Notes: generated by a model from the sequence alone, not told the origin. A stretch of DNA of 64,000 nt from Brachycybe producta (GCA_036925085.1 JAUPFP010000030.1:2699045-2763044); one strand, 5' to 3'; positions 36,001 through 47,875 are shown, counted from the stretch's first letter. Numbers and translations are program-made.

Positions 36001-37984
36001 GCTTTTGGAATTGTGTGGTTCTTCGCGTGGGCATTTTTGGTCTATGACAGCCCTTCAGAAGATCCGAAAGTAGGAAAGAAGGAATTGCTTTACATAGAAG
36101 ATCATGTCAGCGAAGATACAAAAACAAGAAAAGTAATTTTTGTGTTCGTCGAATCTTAATTGTCACTCGAAATGCAGTGCTGACTGTTTTCTTTTATTTT
36201 CAGCATAAGGTTAACTGGAAGCGACTGATCACTTGTGGTCCACTTTGGGCACTATTCCTTGCGTACTTTGCTCAAAGTTGGGGTGCTCAAATTCTCTTGA
36301 CAATTTTGCCTTCGTATCTGAAGTTTGCAATGAACTTTGACATGAAATCAGTATGTCACACTGAAATAAATGGATCAATCTATATGAGAAGTGATATTAA
36401 ATGCATATTTGTCGTATATTTTTCAGAGTGGTATGGTCAATGGTTTACCTCACATCTTGGCCGTAGTGGCCAGTCTTGCAGGCAGTTGTATAGCCGACAT
36501 GATGCAGAACTCTAAACTGATCAGTTCTACGAACAGTCGAAAGTTGTTTGCCGCTTTAGGTTAGTTGCAAGAAACGCGTGTTTTGAGAACATTTTTGGTT
36601 AATGTCATTTTGTTTCATTTCTAGCTATGTATATACCGATGTGGTGCTTGTTCGGAGTGACTTTTCTAGAATGTGATCGTGTCGCTTTGATCATCTTGCT
36701 CACTACGTCCGTCACTTTGGCAGCGGTAAACTCCGGAGGCCTTTTTATAAATGAAATGGACTTGTCAATGAAATTAGCCGGTAACTTAGTCTTCTAATTT
36801 TTTTTCCCTGAACTACAAGCAGTGGCGCATTTATATCGGAGCTATGAGATATCGAGGCCCCTGGTAGATGACAAATTTTCTTATTGTTAAATTAACAAGA
36901 AAATTAAAAAATAGTTATATCAAATTTTTATTCATTGGATAAAGTCATCCATAAATTAGTAATTGTGGGGAAAAATGCAAAAGTTTTGACTTTTTGAGGC
37001 AAGTTAAAATTGGAGGTCACGGGCGCGCGCGCCTAGTGCGGTAAAGGTTGAAAATCGCCACTGATTGCGAGCATAACTGGAAAACCTTTTAATAAAACCA
37101 TTGAATACGAAACATTTTTAAAACGACAATATTGGTTTTTTAGGTACTTTGAAAGGAATGACAAACTTTGCATCAAATTTAGCTGGTGTTATCGCACCGT
37201 ACGCAGCAGGAATTCTAGTTGAAAATAATGTGAGTGACTATACACAACATTCATCTATGTCACGAGAGCTCGTAACTTATCCTTCTTGTTTCGTATATAT
37301 ACATTTTAATGCATAGGAATCGCTGGACGATTGGAATAAAGTATTTTTATTATCATCTGCAATTCTTTTTGTTGGTGCTACGGTTTATATGATCTTCGGA
37401 AGTGCAGATGATCAACGATTTTGCGAATTTGACGACGATTCCGACAGTGCTCCAATTGTATCTGAGAATAATAGTAAGTTCTTTATTAACCTTTCTAAAA
37501 ATGTTAATTGTTTTTATTTAAATTTATTAAGTTGATTTTAAAATGGAAACGCCTCTCAAACTTTGGTTATTCTGTATTTTAAGAGCAACATTTATGGGCC
37601 GTATTCAAAAACGCTACTTAATTCAAAGTGAAACTTAAACAAAGTTTATCGTGAAAAGCATTATCTTGCGTCATGGTTAAGCAATGTTTTTAAATATGGG
37701 AGTTAATTTCTTCTCAAGGTGTTTTTCAAGTATAAACGCCCTTTGATCAACTCTGATTATTCTGTCTTTCGGGGGAGCAAGATTTAATATACTTGAAAGT
37801 GTTTTAGAGACTAGAATGGTAGCTTATCAATCACTTAAGTAAACGTCAGAATAACAACAGAGTAGGAAGACCACTATTTCATAAAACATATTCTAATGTT
37901 GTATCTTATTTTAATTTCTCAGATTACAGACAATATGGAACTGGAAGTAATCCAGATCAAGTTGATCAACAAGAACAAAACTAA
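33031..37984 (+). CDS. SLC17-family (sialin-like) anion transporter, 12 exons, 541 aa
   Basis: Exons 33031-33139, 34040-34263, 34349-34582, 35639-35726, 35807-35902, 35999-36132, 36204-36350, 36427-36559, 36625-36780, 37144-37229, 37317-37473 and 37923-37984 join in phase. Major facilitator superfamily, with about 12 helices. Helix 1 (about residues 41-70) contains NTLRLNISLALVAMV. A luminal/extracellular loop with several N-glycosylation sequons follows. WDEATRGIILSAYFWG then GQIPGGILADRFGGK form the loop 2-3 signature. LRVLCGVSQ-GMALPALYSL and WNKVFLLSSAI with YMIFGSADDQ near the C-terminus are SLC17 hallmarks. The family carries sialate, glutamate, nucleotides, urate or phosphate, coupled to H+, Na+ or voltage. 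The substrate cannot be read here. The acidic C-terminal tail (DDQ...EFDDDSD) is cytosolic. A later in-frame ATG at 33046 is possible as start. Confidence 0.9.
33540..33830. repeat. Family A foldback in SLC17 intron 1
   Basis: Decayed copy: TTGTTAGAAACTAGAATAGG, AATCTTCAAAATAAGCTTTT, GATGACATTGTCATGAAAAT, CTATTCTAGTTTTCAAAAAC. A short inverted element follows at 33893-33995 with ends AAGATCACACATGCAGAAA and TTTTCTGCGTGTGTAATTC. Confidence 0.6.
34583..35638. other. SLC17 intron 3
   Basis: This 1.06-kb phase-0 intron lies between the ...GVSQ and GMALP... codons. It is T-rich with many A/T homopolymers. No repeat family or exon is recognised. Confidence 0.6.
36830..37063. mobile_element. hAT-like element (family J), copy 2, uninterrupted
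   Basis: Begins CAGTGGCGCATTTATATC and ends AAAATCGCCACTG, in SLC17 intron 9. Flanking 8-mers ACTACAAG and ATTGCGAG agree at 5 of 8 positions, the mismatches all being transitions, as expected for an old 8-bp duplication. It represents the empty form of the copy at 11580-11967, which has family A inserted. A GGGCGCGCGCGCC stretch makes it locally GC-rich. Confidence 0.65.
37525..37850. repeat. Two family A left ends in SLC17 last intron
   Basis: TTAAGTTGATTTTAAAATGG with ACGCCTCTCAAACTTTGGTT at 37527-37585, and a second AAACGCCCTTTGATCAAC with CTGTCTTTCGGGGGAGC, GTGTTTTAGAGACTAGAATG and CAATCACTTAAG to about 37841. Right arms are absent. Confidence 0.6.
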
Positions 37985-38922
37985 AGCAGAAACCGTTGAT
38001 TTTTATTATTTTTAAAATCAAATTTCATTTTTGAAAGAGTGAAATTTATTTTAAAAAAGAACTTTTAAACTGGGCAAGTGCATGGTGCTAAAGAGGTTAG
38101 GTTTGAAGATTCGGACAGACGGACTTTTTTTTTGTCTTCGAAGTTTTCACTTATCTCAGGGAATACTATGTGTGTGCACTTTTTTTTGTGATATATATAC
38201 CACTGGACAACGGTCATTGATTTGACCAGTTTTTTTAAAGATTGTCCCCACTGTGTGTGTGTGTTTTTTTTTTGTTTGTTTTTTTATCTTCGATGAACTG
38301 ATATTTTTTTTACTATATATGTGTATGTGACGAGAATGTTTAAAAAAAGAGATATGAATTCAAGTTCTCAGATGAAAATAGGAAACCAAATAAAATGTAG
38401 GAGAGAAAAACAGTGAAATGTTTTAGCGAAACGCGCGGTGTTTTCGTAATTTATCATCATATTTGGACGCGATGTTTCGTGTCCCTAAAATGTTTCCATC
38501 TAGTCCTCATATGGAATTATTATTTGTACAAAAAAAACGCTTCAAGAGGTTTCACCACATTTTTAATAACATTTGTCTTTAACACAATTATCATGTCATC
38601 TTTTATTTATATTACCATTTGAATCATTCGATTGAATCTTGCGTTTTTGTGTCCGTATCGTGTTTTCGTGTGTTTGTCACATAATAATAATCTCTTAACT
38701 CTGATTGTAATATTTGTTCGTATGTATTTTTTTTAAATTGTAATATTGACGTTTATTAATTTAATACAAAAACTGTTTATTCATATCTTTGAACCACAAT
38801 AGATCTTAAACAATTTTTTTTTACGAGCGTAACTCATGAAATATGTTTTCTGTATTTTTTTTAAAAAAAATTGTATTGTCATTTATATGTTGGTGTTTAT
38901 TTTACTTAAACATGTTTTCATT

Positions 38923-38928
38923 AATAAA
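38923..38928 (+). promoter_or_regulatory. Distal poly(A) signal of SLC17-like gene
   Basis: ATTAATAAAAAATT after the SLC17 3' region. A nearer AATAAA is at 38389, so two 3' ends are possible. The distal site lies 40 bases from the opposing cuticle-gene signal. Confidence 0.5.
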
Positions 38929-38967
38929 AAATTAAAAAAATGAAGCAAATGTTTGTTTTTAGATAAG

Positions 38968-38973
38968 TTTATT
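38968..38973 (-). promoter_or_regulatory. Poly(A) signal of cuticle protein gene
   Basis: Minus-strand AATAAA located 92 bases after the cuticle protein stop codon, a typical distance for a short arthropod 3' UTR. Confidence 0.6.
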
Positions 38974-39064
38974 AATTTTTTTTACAAGACTTATATTCAA
39001 CACTGTACAATAATCATCATGAAACCACTCCTTTTTTTTCTTAAAAAATGTAGACCGATTTATA

Positions 39065-39627
39065 TTAACCAAGGACAGCAAATGTGGGAGCAAATCCAAC
39101 TGTGGGTGGCGGTGCCGTGGCAGCTCGAGCGGCTGCAGCGGCAGCAGCTACTGCTTTTGCAGCCATGTGAGCTTGAGTGGCTCGAACGTTAGCTTCGGGA
39201 AGAGGGACCGGCTGTGGAAGGTGTAGTCCGGAAGCCTGGAATCCCTGAGGTCCGGCAGAATAGGAAACCTGTACTGGTTGACCTCCAGGAGCTACATAAG
39301 TATAGGTGCCAGCAACGCTACCGTCGGCTCCTCTAATTTCGTTCTTGCCTTGTCCATCAGCGCTCACGTAGCCATAGTTGTAACCTCCAACTTCGTTCTG
39401 GCTGTGGAACTGAGCACTCGGAACGTATGTGTAAGTTGGTACTGCAGATGCTGCAGGGACAGCACCCGGAACTGCAGCTAATTGCATTCCAACTGGCACC
39501 TGAGGGAAACTGAAGGCAGCAGCCACCAAACTCAATAAAATCTAAATTTAAAATACAAATTCAATTACATTTATCTAAAAAGCTCAAAACTGAAATTCAA
39601 AAACAATGAACTTACCAAAGTTTTCAT
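39065..39627 (-). CDS. Secreted chitin-binding cuticle protein, 2 exons, 162 aa
   Basis: Exon 1 (39627-39616) encodes only MKTL. Exon 2 (39541-39065) completes the signal peptide MKTLILLSLVAAAFS and the mature chain. This tiny first exon interrupting the signal peptide is the standard arrangement of arthropod cuticular protein genes. Residues about 54-113 form a chitin_bind_4 (Rebers-Riddiford type) domain: aromatic YNYGYVSADGQGKNE, then GSVAGTYTYVAPGGQPVQVSYSAG and GFQASGLHLP. The flanks are Ala/Pro/Val-rich, with an AVPAASAVPTYTY spacer before the domain and an Ala run plus PPPTVGFAP after it, as in structural cuticle proteins. It is secreted by epidermis and binds chitin in the extracellular cuticle. 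A clear core promoter is upstream. The exact RR subclass is not certain. Confidence 0.92.
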
Positions 39628-39731
39628 TGTTCTTGTGATTGAGTTAGAGAAAAATTCCGACAAAATTTCAATTATGCTTTGTGAAGTAAAAATTCACTTT
39701 TCTTGCTTGTTCGTGTCCACTTTGTGTTTAC

Positions 39732-39768
39732 AACTGACCCTCTTGTCCACTGTTGAAGTTGGTTTATA
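39732..39768 (-). promoter_or_regulatory. Core promoter (TATA + initiator) of cuticle gene
   Basis: On the minus strand TATAAA (39768-39763, within CTATATAAACC) is followed by the arthropod initiator TCAGTT (39737-39732). Its A lies about 33 bases from the start of the TATA box. This predicts a transcription start at about 39735 and a 108-base 5' untranslated leader. TATA-initiator promoters are usual for stage-specific cuticle genes. Confidence 0.7.
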
Positions 39769-40374
39769 TAGCACTCAGTAGTCCCACAGTTCATTGGGTG
39801 TTGGGCAGTTCCCTTTTAATTTTCTAAAGGCTACTTAATACCTTCCTACTTACCTTCCTACCTGAACCAGAACCACCTCCTTTAAATGTGACATCACACA
39901 AATTTCACTCCACTTTTTTTTGTTTCAATGTAAAAAAGTGACAATTTGAAGTCCTCGACAGAGGACGAACTTAAAAACCTGAAGGGGTTAACTAACAAAA
40001 TCTGTGAAATCTCTTTTTTTGTTTCTATATGTCCGTGAAAAATAATTTTTCTACTGAAAAAAACCAAACAAATTGGGTCAAGGATTATTGTTCATAATTC
40101 TTTCTTTTAAAATTTACCGTTGTTTTTTTCTTTTTCCATTATTTTTCTTCTTCTTCATTTTTGGGAGTTGCCCCATCCATCGAAATAGTAAACAACATAC
40201 TTAAGAAAATGTACAAATGTAATATGAATTTAAATTTTAATCATTTTAGAAAAAAGTCGTTTTTTTCTTAAATGATTAAAATTTAAATTAGAAAATTAAA
40301 AAAAATAAGTGAAAAACTATTTTTTAAATATATTAAATAATTGTTTGAATCACTTATTTTGGATTTTATGAAGC

Positions 40375-40854
40375 AAAATATTTCTCAATTTCTGGTCCAG
40401 CAGTACTCAATTAAAAACACTGGTTAGAGGCTAGAACTTTAATAGACTACTGATAGTATAACCAAGACATCTAGCCTCTAACGAGCCTTTTTGTTTAGAA
40501 AAAAAATTATTAGTTGCTCTAATGGTGATAATTAGGGCTCGGATTTTGATGCAATATCAAACCGGAATGTTTCTCAATATGTGGCCAAAGTGCCAATTGT
40601 GAAGTAACACTCTCGTTTAGATAAAAAAAAAATTGTTCTTTCTAATTAAAAAAATTGTTAGAGGCTAGAACTCTAGTTGACAACTGATAGTAACCAGACA
40701 TCTAGCCTCTCTAACTAGCTTGTTCTGATTAGAAAAAGCATAATTGCAGTTTGCTCTAATAATGATAATGATTAATTCCTTCACAATTGGTACTTTTGGG
40801 CCACAAATTGAGAAACATTTTTACTTGATACAGTACATAGAAATCCGGGCCTTA
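40375..40854. mobile_element. Family C hAT-like element plus adjacent half copy
   Basis: A full copy starts TAGGGCTCGGATTTTGATGC at 40533 and ends near AATCCGGGCCTTA at 40854. It has GAGGCTAGAACTCTAG and ATCTAGCCTC inner arms. Directly left lies a right-half relative (40375-40532) with GAGGCTAGAAC, ATCTAGCCTC and GTTGCTCTAAT. No 8-bp duplication is preserved around the full copy, unlike 14121-14444. Confidence 0.65.
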
Positions 40855-41324
40855 TTATTAGTTATTAATGATAATATTTCATAACCTAAAAAAAGTTCTT
40901 CCTGTTTAGTTTATGTGACATCAAAGTGTCCAAAAATAGAACAAACAAAAAATGTTCTTTTTTCCCCCTAAGTATTAAAATCCTATTTTATCAGAAGAAG
41001 AAGAAGAAGAAGAAGAAAAAAATGAGAAAACATTTAGATTTTAATTTATAATTATATTAGAAATATACTTAAAACTATTTACTTGTCGTGAATTATAATT
41101 AGATACATGTTAAAAGTAACTTTCTACGTTCTATTTGCACTCTTGAAACTTTTTATTTCAATTGTTCCAGTCTGTAGACATTTATTTTTTTTTTTTGGTT
41201 TCTTATGACCTGATTTGTTTCTAGATTTTAATTTAATTACATTTTATATACTTTTGCGATACAATAATTTGTTTCTAAAATAATTTGGGCTAAGAAGCCC
41301 TAATCCTATTTAGGAAGCAACATT

Positions 41325-41660
41325 AAGAAGGATTTTATATAGTTTTATTAACTAGAAGAGTAAATCAATTACTTAAAAGTGGATTTTTCATTTTTTGTAG
41401 ATAAACACATTTCTAAAATCTTAATATTCTATCCTAAATAATTATAGATCTCATGTAGCAAAATATTGATTCAATATTTCGATATTTTCAGAAATTAACT
41501 AATGAAGTCAATTTAATTTTGTTCATTTTCTTAATAATTATATCTCTATATTTTTTAATAAGTGTGCTCAAGCTCACATTTACATAAAAGACTTCAGTTA
41601 TACATTTTTTTTTTACTCTTCTGATTTCTAAAACACATTCAAGTTTTCATTATGAAACAC
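41325..41660. repeat. Family A foldback, strongly decayed
   Basis: TTTTATTAACTAGAAGAGTA with CAATTACTTAAAAG on the left and CTCTTCTGATTTCTAAAACAC with GAAACACAGAATAACCC on the right. The arms are otherwise eroded. A further right end lies at 42068-42130. Confidence 0.45.
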
Positions 41661-41835
41661 AGAATAACCCATGTTTCCCATGAATTTAATTTATCAATTG
41701 TATACTGGGCATAACTCTTCCAGTTTCTAACACTAATTCAAGCTTTTAATCTAAAATGTTGAATGCTGAATAAACTGACAACCCATGTTTATTTAAATGC
41801 ATTAAACTTATCAGGTAAGTTCTAGATATTATATT

Positions 41836-42065
41836 TTGTACAAACACATGAGTTAAATGAATTCAAATTAAATGTTTAGGTGAATTATACGGAATCCAGT
41901 TAAGGACATGAACACCAAATAAAAAATTGACTTTATTTAGATATTATATATTTTAAGATTGATTTTAAGATTGATTTCGACATATTGTTTGTTTGCCTTT
42001 CACAGGATTCTGTAAAACACATTTATTATTTAAATACATTTAAATTATCAGATGTGTACTAGGTA
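41836..42065. repeat. Dispersed repeat D, copy 2
   Basis: Second copy of the 6931-7223 element, shorter by an internal deletion around ATATTTTAAGATTGATTTTA. Both ends (TTGTACAAACACATGAG, TGTGTACTAGGTA) are present. It is followed immediately by a family A right end, CTCTTCTAGTTTCTAAAAC. Confidence 0.7.
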
Positions 42066-42949
42066 TACTACTCTTCTAGTTTCTAAAACACATTCAAGTT
42101 TTGATTGTGAAACATAGAATAACCCAGACATTTTTTAGTAGAGACCTTTCTTTTTTTCTTCATCAACCATAAATAAGTCAGTTTTTACTCAAAATAAGAC
42201 ATAATAACCATTAATTAATTGCTCTTCAATAAGAAAAATAAGAGAAAAAAAAGGAATTTGAAATAAAGAGAAAAACCACATCATAAAAGTTCCGGTTGAA
42301 TAAATTATTAAAAAAGAAGTTTCTAATATTATTATTATTATCTAAAATGAATCTCGCTCAAAATTTAACCCAATTTCGGGGTTTTTTTTTGTGTTGTCTT
42401 CCTACCATAACATGACTTTCATTTAGAAGTATTAAAAATTTAAACACTCATTTTTTTTTGTTGTTGTTGTTGTTTCAATGAAGAAAAAAATGAAACATTG
42501 TTAAGATTTTTTCCTGACAAGGTAAACGAGAAGCAAAAAGGTAACAAGAAAAAAATGAAGCAAAATTTTAAAACTATACAGAAAAAAAAAAGATGATGAC
42601 AAAGAAGAAAAAATTATTAATTAAAGAGACAATGTGAAGGTTTTTAACAGAAAAATGTGACATTTGTCCTCAATTTTGTGGTTTTTTCTTCTTCTTGTCA
42701 GTTATATTTGAAGGTGTTAACTCGAATGATATTTTTTTAAAAAATAAAATGAAACAAATAAAACGCCCCAAAATAAATAATTTCAAGGATTAAAAATTAA
42801 AAAATATTCTTGGAATAAAATCTTGACCAATATTTTTTTTATAAATAAATGGAATCTTTTTTTTTATATAAATCTCTTCCCCATTTGATATAAAAAAATA
42901 TCTATAAAAAAACAATTTAAATTAAAACTGAACTCATTTTTTTGGTAAC

Positions 42950-43335
42950 TGTATTAAGTTGGTTTTAAAGTGTAAACCGATCTGAAGCTCTTTTTAATTA
43001 CTCTGTCTTTCAGATGCAAAATAAAAGAGCAACTTGAATGTGTTTAGAAACTAGAAAGGCTGTAGCTCCAATCACTTAAGAGTAATTTTATGTTGATATC
43101 TTTTAAAATAAGCTTTTATTGTCAGTTTGAAAATGACACAACTTTACGCATACGATATTTTTTTAATTTATTTCTATATTTAAAAAAAAAGTTTATTTTG
43201 AAAGATATCGAAAGATATTTTTAAAAAAAAAATATCAACATAAAAATAATATTACGTGATTAAGCTACCCTTCTAGTTTATAGAACACTTTCTAGTTTCT
43301 CTTAATTTTTCTCTTCTGAAATACAATAACACGAA
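42950..43335. repeat. Family A foldback, forward, full
   Basis: Starts TTAAGTTGGTTTTAAAGTGT, then CTGTCTTTCAGATGCAAAAT, GTGTTTAGAAACTAGAAAGG, TGTTGATATCTTTTAAAATA, loop TGTCAGTTTGAAAATGACAC, right inner arm, and CTACCCTTCTAGTTTATAGA. One of the longer copies, with a short internal duplication of GAAAGATAT near 43198-43225. Confidence 0.75.
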
Positions 43336-43857
43336 ATATAATGTATATTAGTTCTGGTTCTTTTGAAAAGGATAAAAAAATGTACTTTTAACACGAAAAA
43401 ATAATTCTAGTCCCTTCCATTTCGTGTTAACCGGTTTTCGACAATTCCATATAAAAAAAGTCATTACAAACTTTTGCTCAACTTTTTATCTTTAGAAATT
43501 TCAATCAATTTAAAACTTCCATTGAAAACTTGTTAAAGAGATTGTAATTTATCAAAATGAATTAATTCACTTTTGATTCCATTACTCAATTAGTATATAC
43601 GACCGCAAATTATGTAGGTTAAAAACTAGAAAAACAAATCTTAAACTATTTCATTTAAAACCTAGACTAGTAAATGACACAATCAAGTATTTTTCTATTA
43701 GTGTATGTAAATTTAAGCTTTTCAATGAAGTTTAAATAAAATTGATTGCTTTTTGACTGAAAAACTAATCAAAGAATTTTAACTTGCTCTAAAAAAGGGT
43801 TGAGACAAATTTGAATGATCAAAGTGATTAAAATTACTAATTATATTCAAAAGAAAA

Positions 43858-44205
43858 CTAATTAGGGTAGTCTTAAAGTGTAAACACCACTCGAACTCTT
43901 GATTATTTTTTCTTTGAGGTGCATAATGAATAGATATATGAATGGTTTTTAGAAACTAGAAGGATAAATCAATCACATACGACTATTTTCAAAATTACTA
44001 CTTTGAAAGATATATTACATGTATAATTGTATAGCCATGATTGAGCTACCCATCTAGTTTCTAAAATACTTTCAATTTTCAATATAATTTCATCCCGAAA
44101 AAAACAAAATAATCAATAGAACTATTGATTATTTTGTTTTTTTCGAGATGAAATTATATTGAAAATTGATCAGCTGTTCATAAACCATCTTAATTAAAAT
44201 TACTA
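43858..44205. repeat. Family A foldback with an extra 96-bp palindrome
   Basis: Left end TTAGGGTAGTCTTAAAGTGT, GGTTTTTAGAAACTAGAAGG, then right-arm GAGCTACCCATCTAGTTTCT. The right end is duplicated in inverted orientation, forming the hairpin 44073-44168. The copy has lost most of its loop. Confidence 0.65.
44073..44168. other. 96-nt near-perfect hairpin
   Basis: Two 47-base arms around an AA spacer match at 46 of 47 positions. The left arm starts CAATTTTCAATATAATTTC and the right arm ends GAAATTATATTGAAAATTG. It derives from the right terminus of a family A element (GACAGAATAATCAA-type sequence), apparently by an inverted duplication. The near identity means a recent origin or ongoing gene conversion. 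Confidence 0.7.
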
Positions 44206-46639
44206 AATTCTTTTAAAAATTTATTACAATTACCCATTTTCCTAAAGCATTTAAATTATTTTCTATACTGTAATTGCATTTTTTTATTAGAAAAAGTAAT
44301 TAATACAATTACAAAGTTTAAAAAGTTATGTGGTGAATTACTAATTACTTTTAACAATTAATTACAGTAATTTATTAGTTGTTTGATAATTACTTCCCAA
44401 CACTGGTGAAAAATTTAATTTTAATGAAAAGAAAACGAAAATCTCCATAAGCGTTATTCGGTGACTAATCTAGTTTCCAAACACAAAAGTAACCACAGGT
44501 TTTTTATGTTTTTGTTCTTGTATTTGTTTAATTTAAATTTGGTGGCCATTTTTACGTGTAACCTTTTTAAAGGTGAAATTAAACGTTCGATATAAATTAG
44601 AAAAGCAATGTCATCATTAACCAGAGCAAAATTAATTAAATTAACTAACAACCTTCGAAATTTTCTAAAGGTTTTAATCGAACTTAGGGGGTTTTTCTTT
44701 TCTTTTTTTTTACTTTCCTTAAAAATTTCAAATGAAAACCCAGTTTTATTTTGAAACATAAAAGTATAGATTTCAAAAAAATATAATATATATATATCAA
44801 TTAAAATACCAAGAATAAATTAATTTCGTCTCCAACAACTTAGTTCAAAAAAAATTCCTCACAAATGAAATTAAAATGCGGAAGTTAAAAATAGTCAAAT
44901 GTTGCTAGAAATATATTAATAAAATTTAAAATAACTGTAACGCTCCAATAATTATGAAATAATAATTTCAAATTTAATTTAAATGCAATTGACTTAATTG
45001 AAAACTTTCCCCTGTTTTGTAATAAATACACGTAATCTTTTTTTAAAAAAAATAATTACGAATTCAATACGATTAAATAATAAGTTATCTTAAGATTTTT
45101 TTAAGGTGGGGAAAACAGAAATTCTTTGGTGTATTTTAAAAATTTTTTATCACCTGTCTGAATCTAGTTCAACAACAACTAAAACTAAAAGTATAATAAG
45201 AAACAAAAATCAAACTTTCCAATTCAACAATTATTTAGTCTCCTTTTTTTACTCGAGTCTCCTTTTTAAACAAATAAAATAATCCGGTATTTCCAAATTC
45301 GTGCAAAACAGTTAAGATCCATTAAAACAGGTAAAACAGCCTTGAAGAACTCGGACAAAATGATTCTCAGTGAAGATACTTTAAAAAAAAAGCTTATTTT
45401 GCTTTAAATATAATTTTGAAGTTATTTAAATTTATGTGTAACCAATGGGTTAAGTACAGGGTGTGTGTCTATATAATTGCTAACTTGTATGCATTTGGCA
45501 TATTTGGATCTTAAAATCCCTCTGCCATAGGCCAACCGTTTGCATTGCAGAGTATTTTTTGTAATTTGTAATTGATATGCGAATACAATGTTTTTTTTTT
45601 TCGTGCGTTGAGAAGTAGTAAACTTACCACATTACTTTTGAAACTTTGTAATCGTTAATTGTAACTAATTACTTTTCTAATGAAAAATACAAAAAATGTT
45701 TTAATTACTTTAATTTTCTAATGTTCATTCTCAAACTACTCTTCATTCAAGTTAACAATTCCTGGATAATTATTCCTAATGTACATTCAATTTCATAATA
45801 GTTTGTTTTTGTCACCTGATTTCTAATTAGAAAGTAATTGAAATACTTTGCGAAAAATGAGTAATTGTAATTCATTTCATTTTAAAAAATGTAGTATTTG
45901 TAATTAGCATTTCACCTGGCGTAATTAATTAAGTCATACTTCAAATTATGTTACCTCTAAGAACGAGACCTTAATATATTTCGCAGTCGATTAGCATTAT
46001 TTATTAGCATTTCAAACATTGTGGAATAATGCCAAAAACATCAATTGATACAATCTCACAAAAATGTAGTTAAGGAATTACCAAGATTAGATTGCTGTTT
46101 AGAATAATCTAGGCATTCTACAAAATTCCTAAAACGCAATACAATGTGCACATTTGCTTCAAAATTAGTCCCTTTGCACCAAGAATACAGTAGTAATTGA
46201 TACATTGTGTAGTGAAATTTGCAAAATGACTGATTATCCACTACTACATTTGACTATTATTTTGTATTATGGGCTGTCTGGAGTTCTGAAGTTTCTGACA
46301 AAGCCTTAATTCAGCTGCACCAGAACATATTGCAATTATTGTTATTGCATTTTTATCTTTGGGTTTTGACAGTTCATTTTACATGCTACAGTTGAACTTT
46401 TGTCCCTCTTCTACAGGCCTTCTCGGTTGATTGCATAGTAATTTGTTTTTAAATTCATATTCTTGATTTTAATGTAAATTGTGTTGTGAAGCCATCAAAA
46501 AATGTCCATTGCAATTCAAGTACTTGCAGTAAAATATGTAAATAAATGCCAACAAATAAATTCAATAGAACTACGCCTAACCTAAATATTTAATGTTGCA
46601 AATATTATAAATATTAAATATTCAAATTGCTTCAAACTT

Positions 46640-46895
46640 AATATATTTATAATCTTCACCATGCATTTTCATGTTGATGTATTTCAAAATAAACTTTTTA
46701 TAGACAAAAATAAAAAAAAAAATATCATTTTCAAACTGACATACAAAAAGCTTATTTTGAAAGATATCAATATGAAAATATGATTTAGTGATTGAGCTAA
46801 CCTTCTAGTTTCTAAATTTCTTTAATTTACACCTGAAAGATTGAATTATCAACAGTTCGAGAGACGGTTTTACAACTTCAAAACAACCTTAAAAC
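46640..46895. repeat. Family A foldback, reverse orientation
   Basis: ATTTTCATGTTGATGTATTT, AATAAACTTTTTATAGAC, loop CATTTTCAAACTGACATAC, AAAAGCTTATTTTGAAAGAT, CTAACCTTCTAGTTTCTAAA, then CAGTTCGAGAGACGGTTTTA and AAAACAACCTTAA. The outer left arm is missing. Confidence 0.7.
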
Positions 46896-47716
46896 TAAAA
46901 CAAAGCAATTATTTTCACAGTTTTTAATATTTTGTATTTTCTTTAATTAATTCCTATTTTTATGGTAATTCATTTATAATTTTACAATTTTAATAAAACA
47001 CATTAACACCATTATATAAAATCAGAATTAAATTTGTTTTTTGTTTTTCATTTATACAATTTAATTTTTATTTTACATACATTTAATCGATATGTAAAAA
47101 AGCACTATAAACAAAATAAATTACAAAATTTCAAATTTGTTTTCTTTTATCAAATAAGAAAAGAACAGAAATAATAAACATAATAAAATGTATGCTGCTG
47201 TTTTCATTGTACTTTGACGAGAACAATTGATCATTGCTTTTTACTCGTAAAATGTTATATTTTTTTTTTTTGGTCTTCAGCATAGTAGATATGAAATTAT
47301 GAATGGGGCCTTTTGTTCAAAAAAGAACCATTTCCTATTTATATTTATAGTTAAGATCCTAAATGGAGACCACAAAAGACAGATCTAGACATTAATAAAA
47401 AGACAACAGTTATTTCATTATTGTAATAAAAACAGTAGAAAGAAGCTTATTATTATTCTAGACAGATTACACTATTTGTAAATGTCATAAGCTTATTCTA
47501 TTGTTATAAAGTGTACAGGGTGAGCTATGTACTTCGAATGCTTCTTTTCTCATCTCTCGAAAACACGGCAAGAAATATTGGCCGAGAAACACTTCTATAA
47601 AATTAGTGAATACAACATAAAATAGAAAGGACGTTTTCGACGTTTGGAGAAAATTCGGTTCATGTTGGCGAAAAAAAAAAAGAACGATTTAGCTGTGAAA
47701 ATGTAAAAACGAAGTG

Positions 47717-47875
47717 AAGTGGTCAGCGTGTGGACAACACCGACCACTCAAGTCGCGACTTCGTACAACCACTTTTTGCAGTTGATTCAATTCAACTATA
47801 CTAGGACCACTTCCCAATCTCTGGCAGTCGATTCAAGTGGTCGGTTTCGGTCACACGCCTTACCACTTTTTTGCT
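47717..47875. repeat. Short-TIR element with AAGTGGTC ends
   Basis: The left end AAGTGGTCAGCGTGTGGAC followed by CACCGACCACTCAAGTC is the inverted counterpart of GATTCAAGTGGTCGG then GGTCACACGCCTTACCACTT. The arms are about 38 bp and imperfect. Less AT-rich than flanks. Non-coding. Confidence 0.55.

Larger units (their letters stand above)
37985..39064. other. 3' region shared by tail-to-tail genes
   Basis: This spacer holds the 3' untranslated regions of the SLC17-like gene (+) and the cuticle gene (-). AATAAA on the plus strand occurs at 38389-38394 and 38923-38928. AATAAA on the minus strand occurs at 38973-38968. T-rich runs follow the plus-strand sites. The open frames here are AT-rich chance frames. 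Confidence 0.6.
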
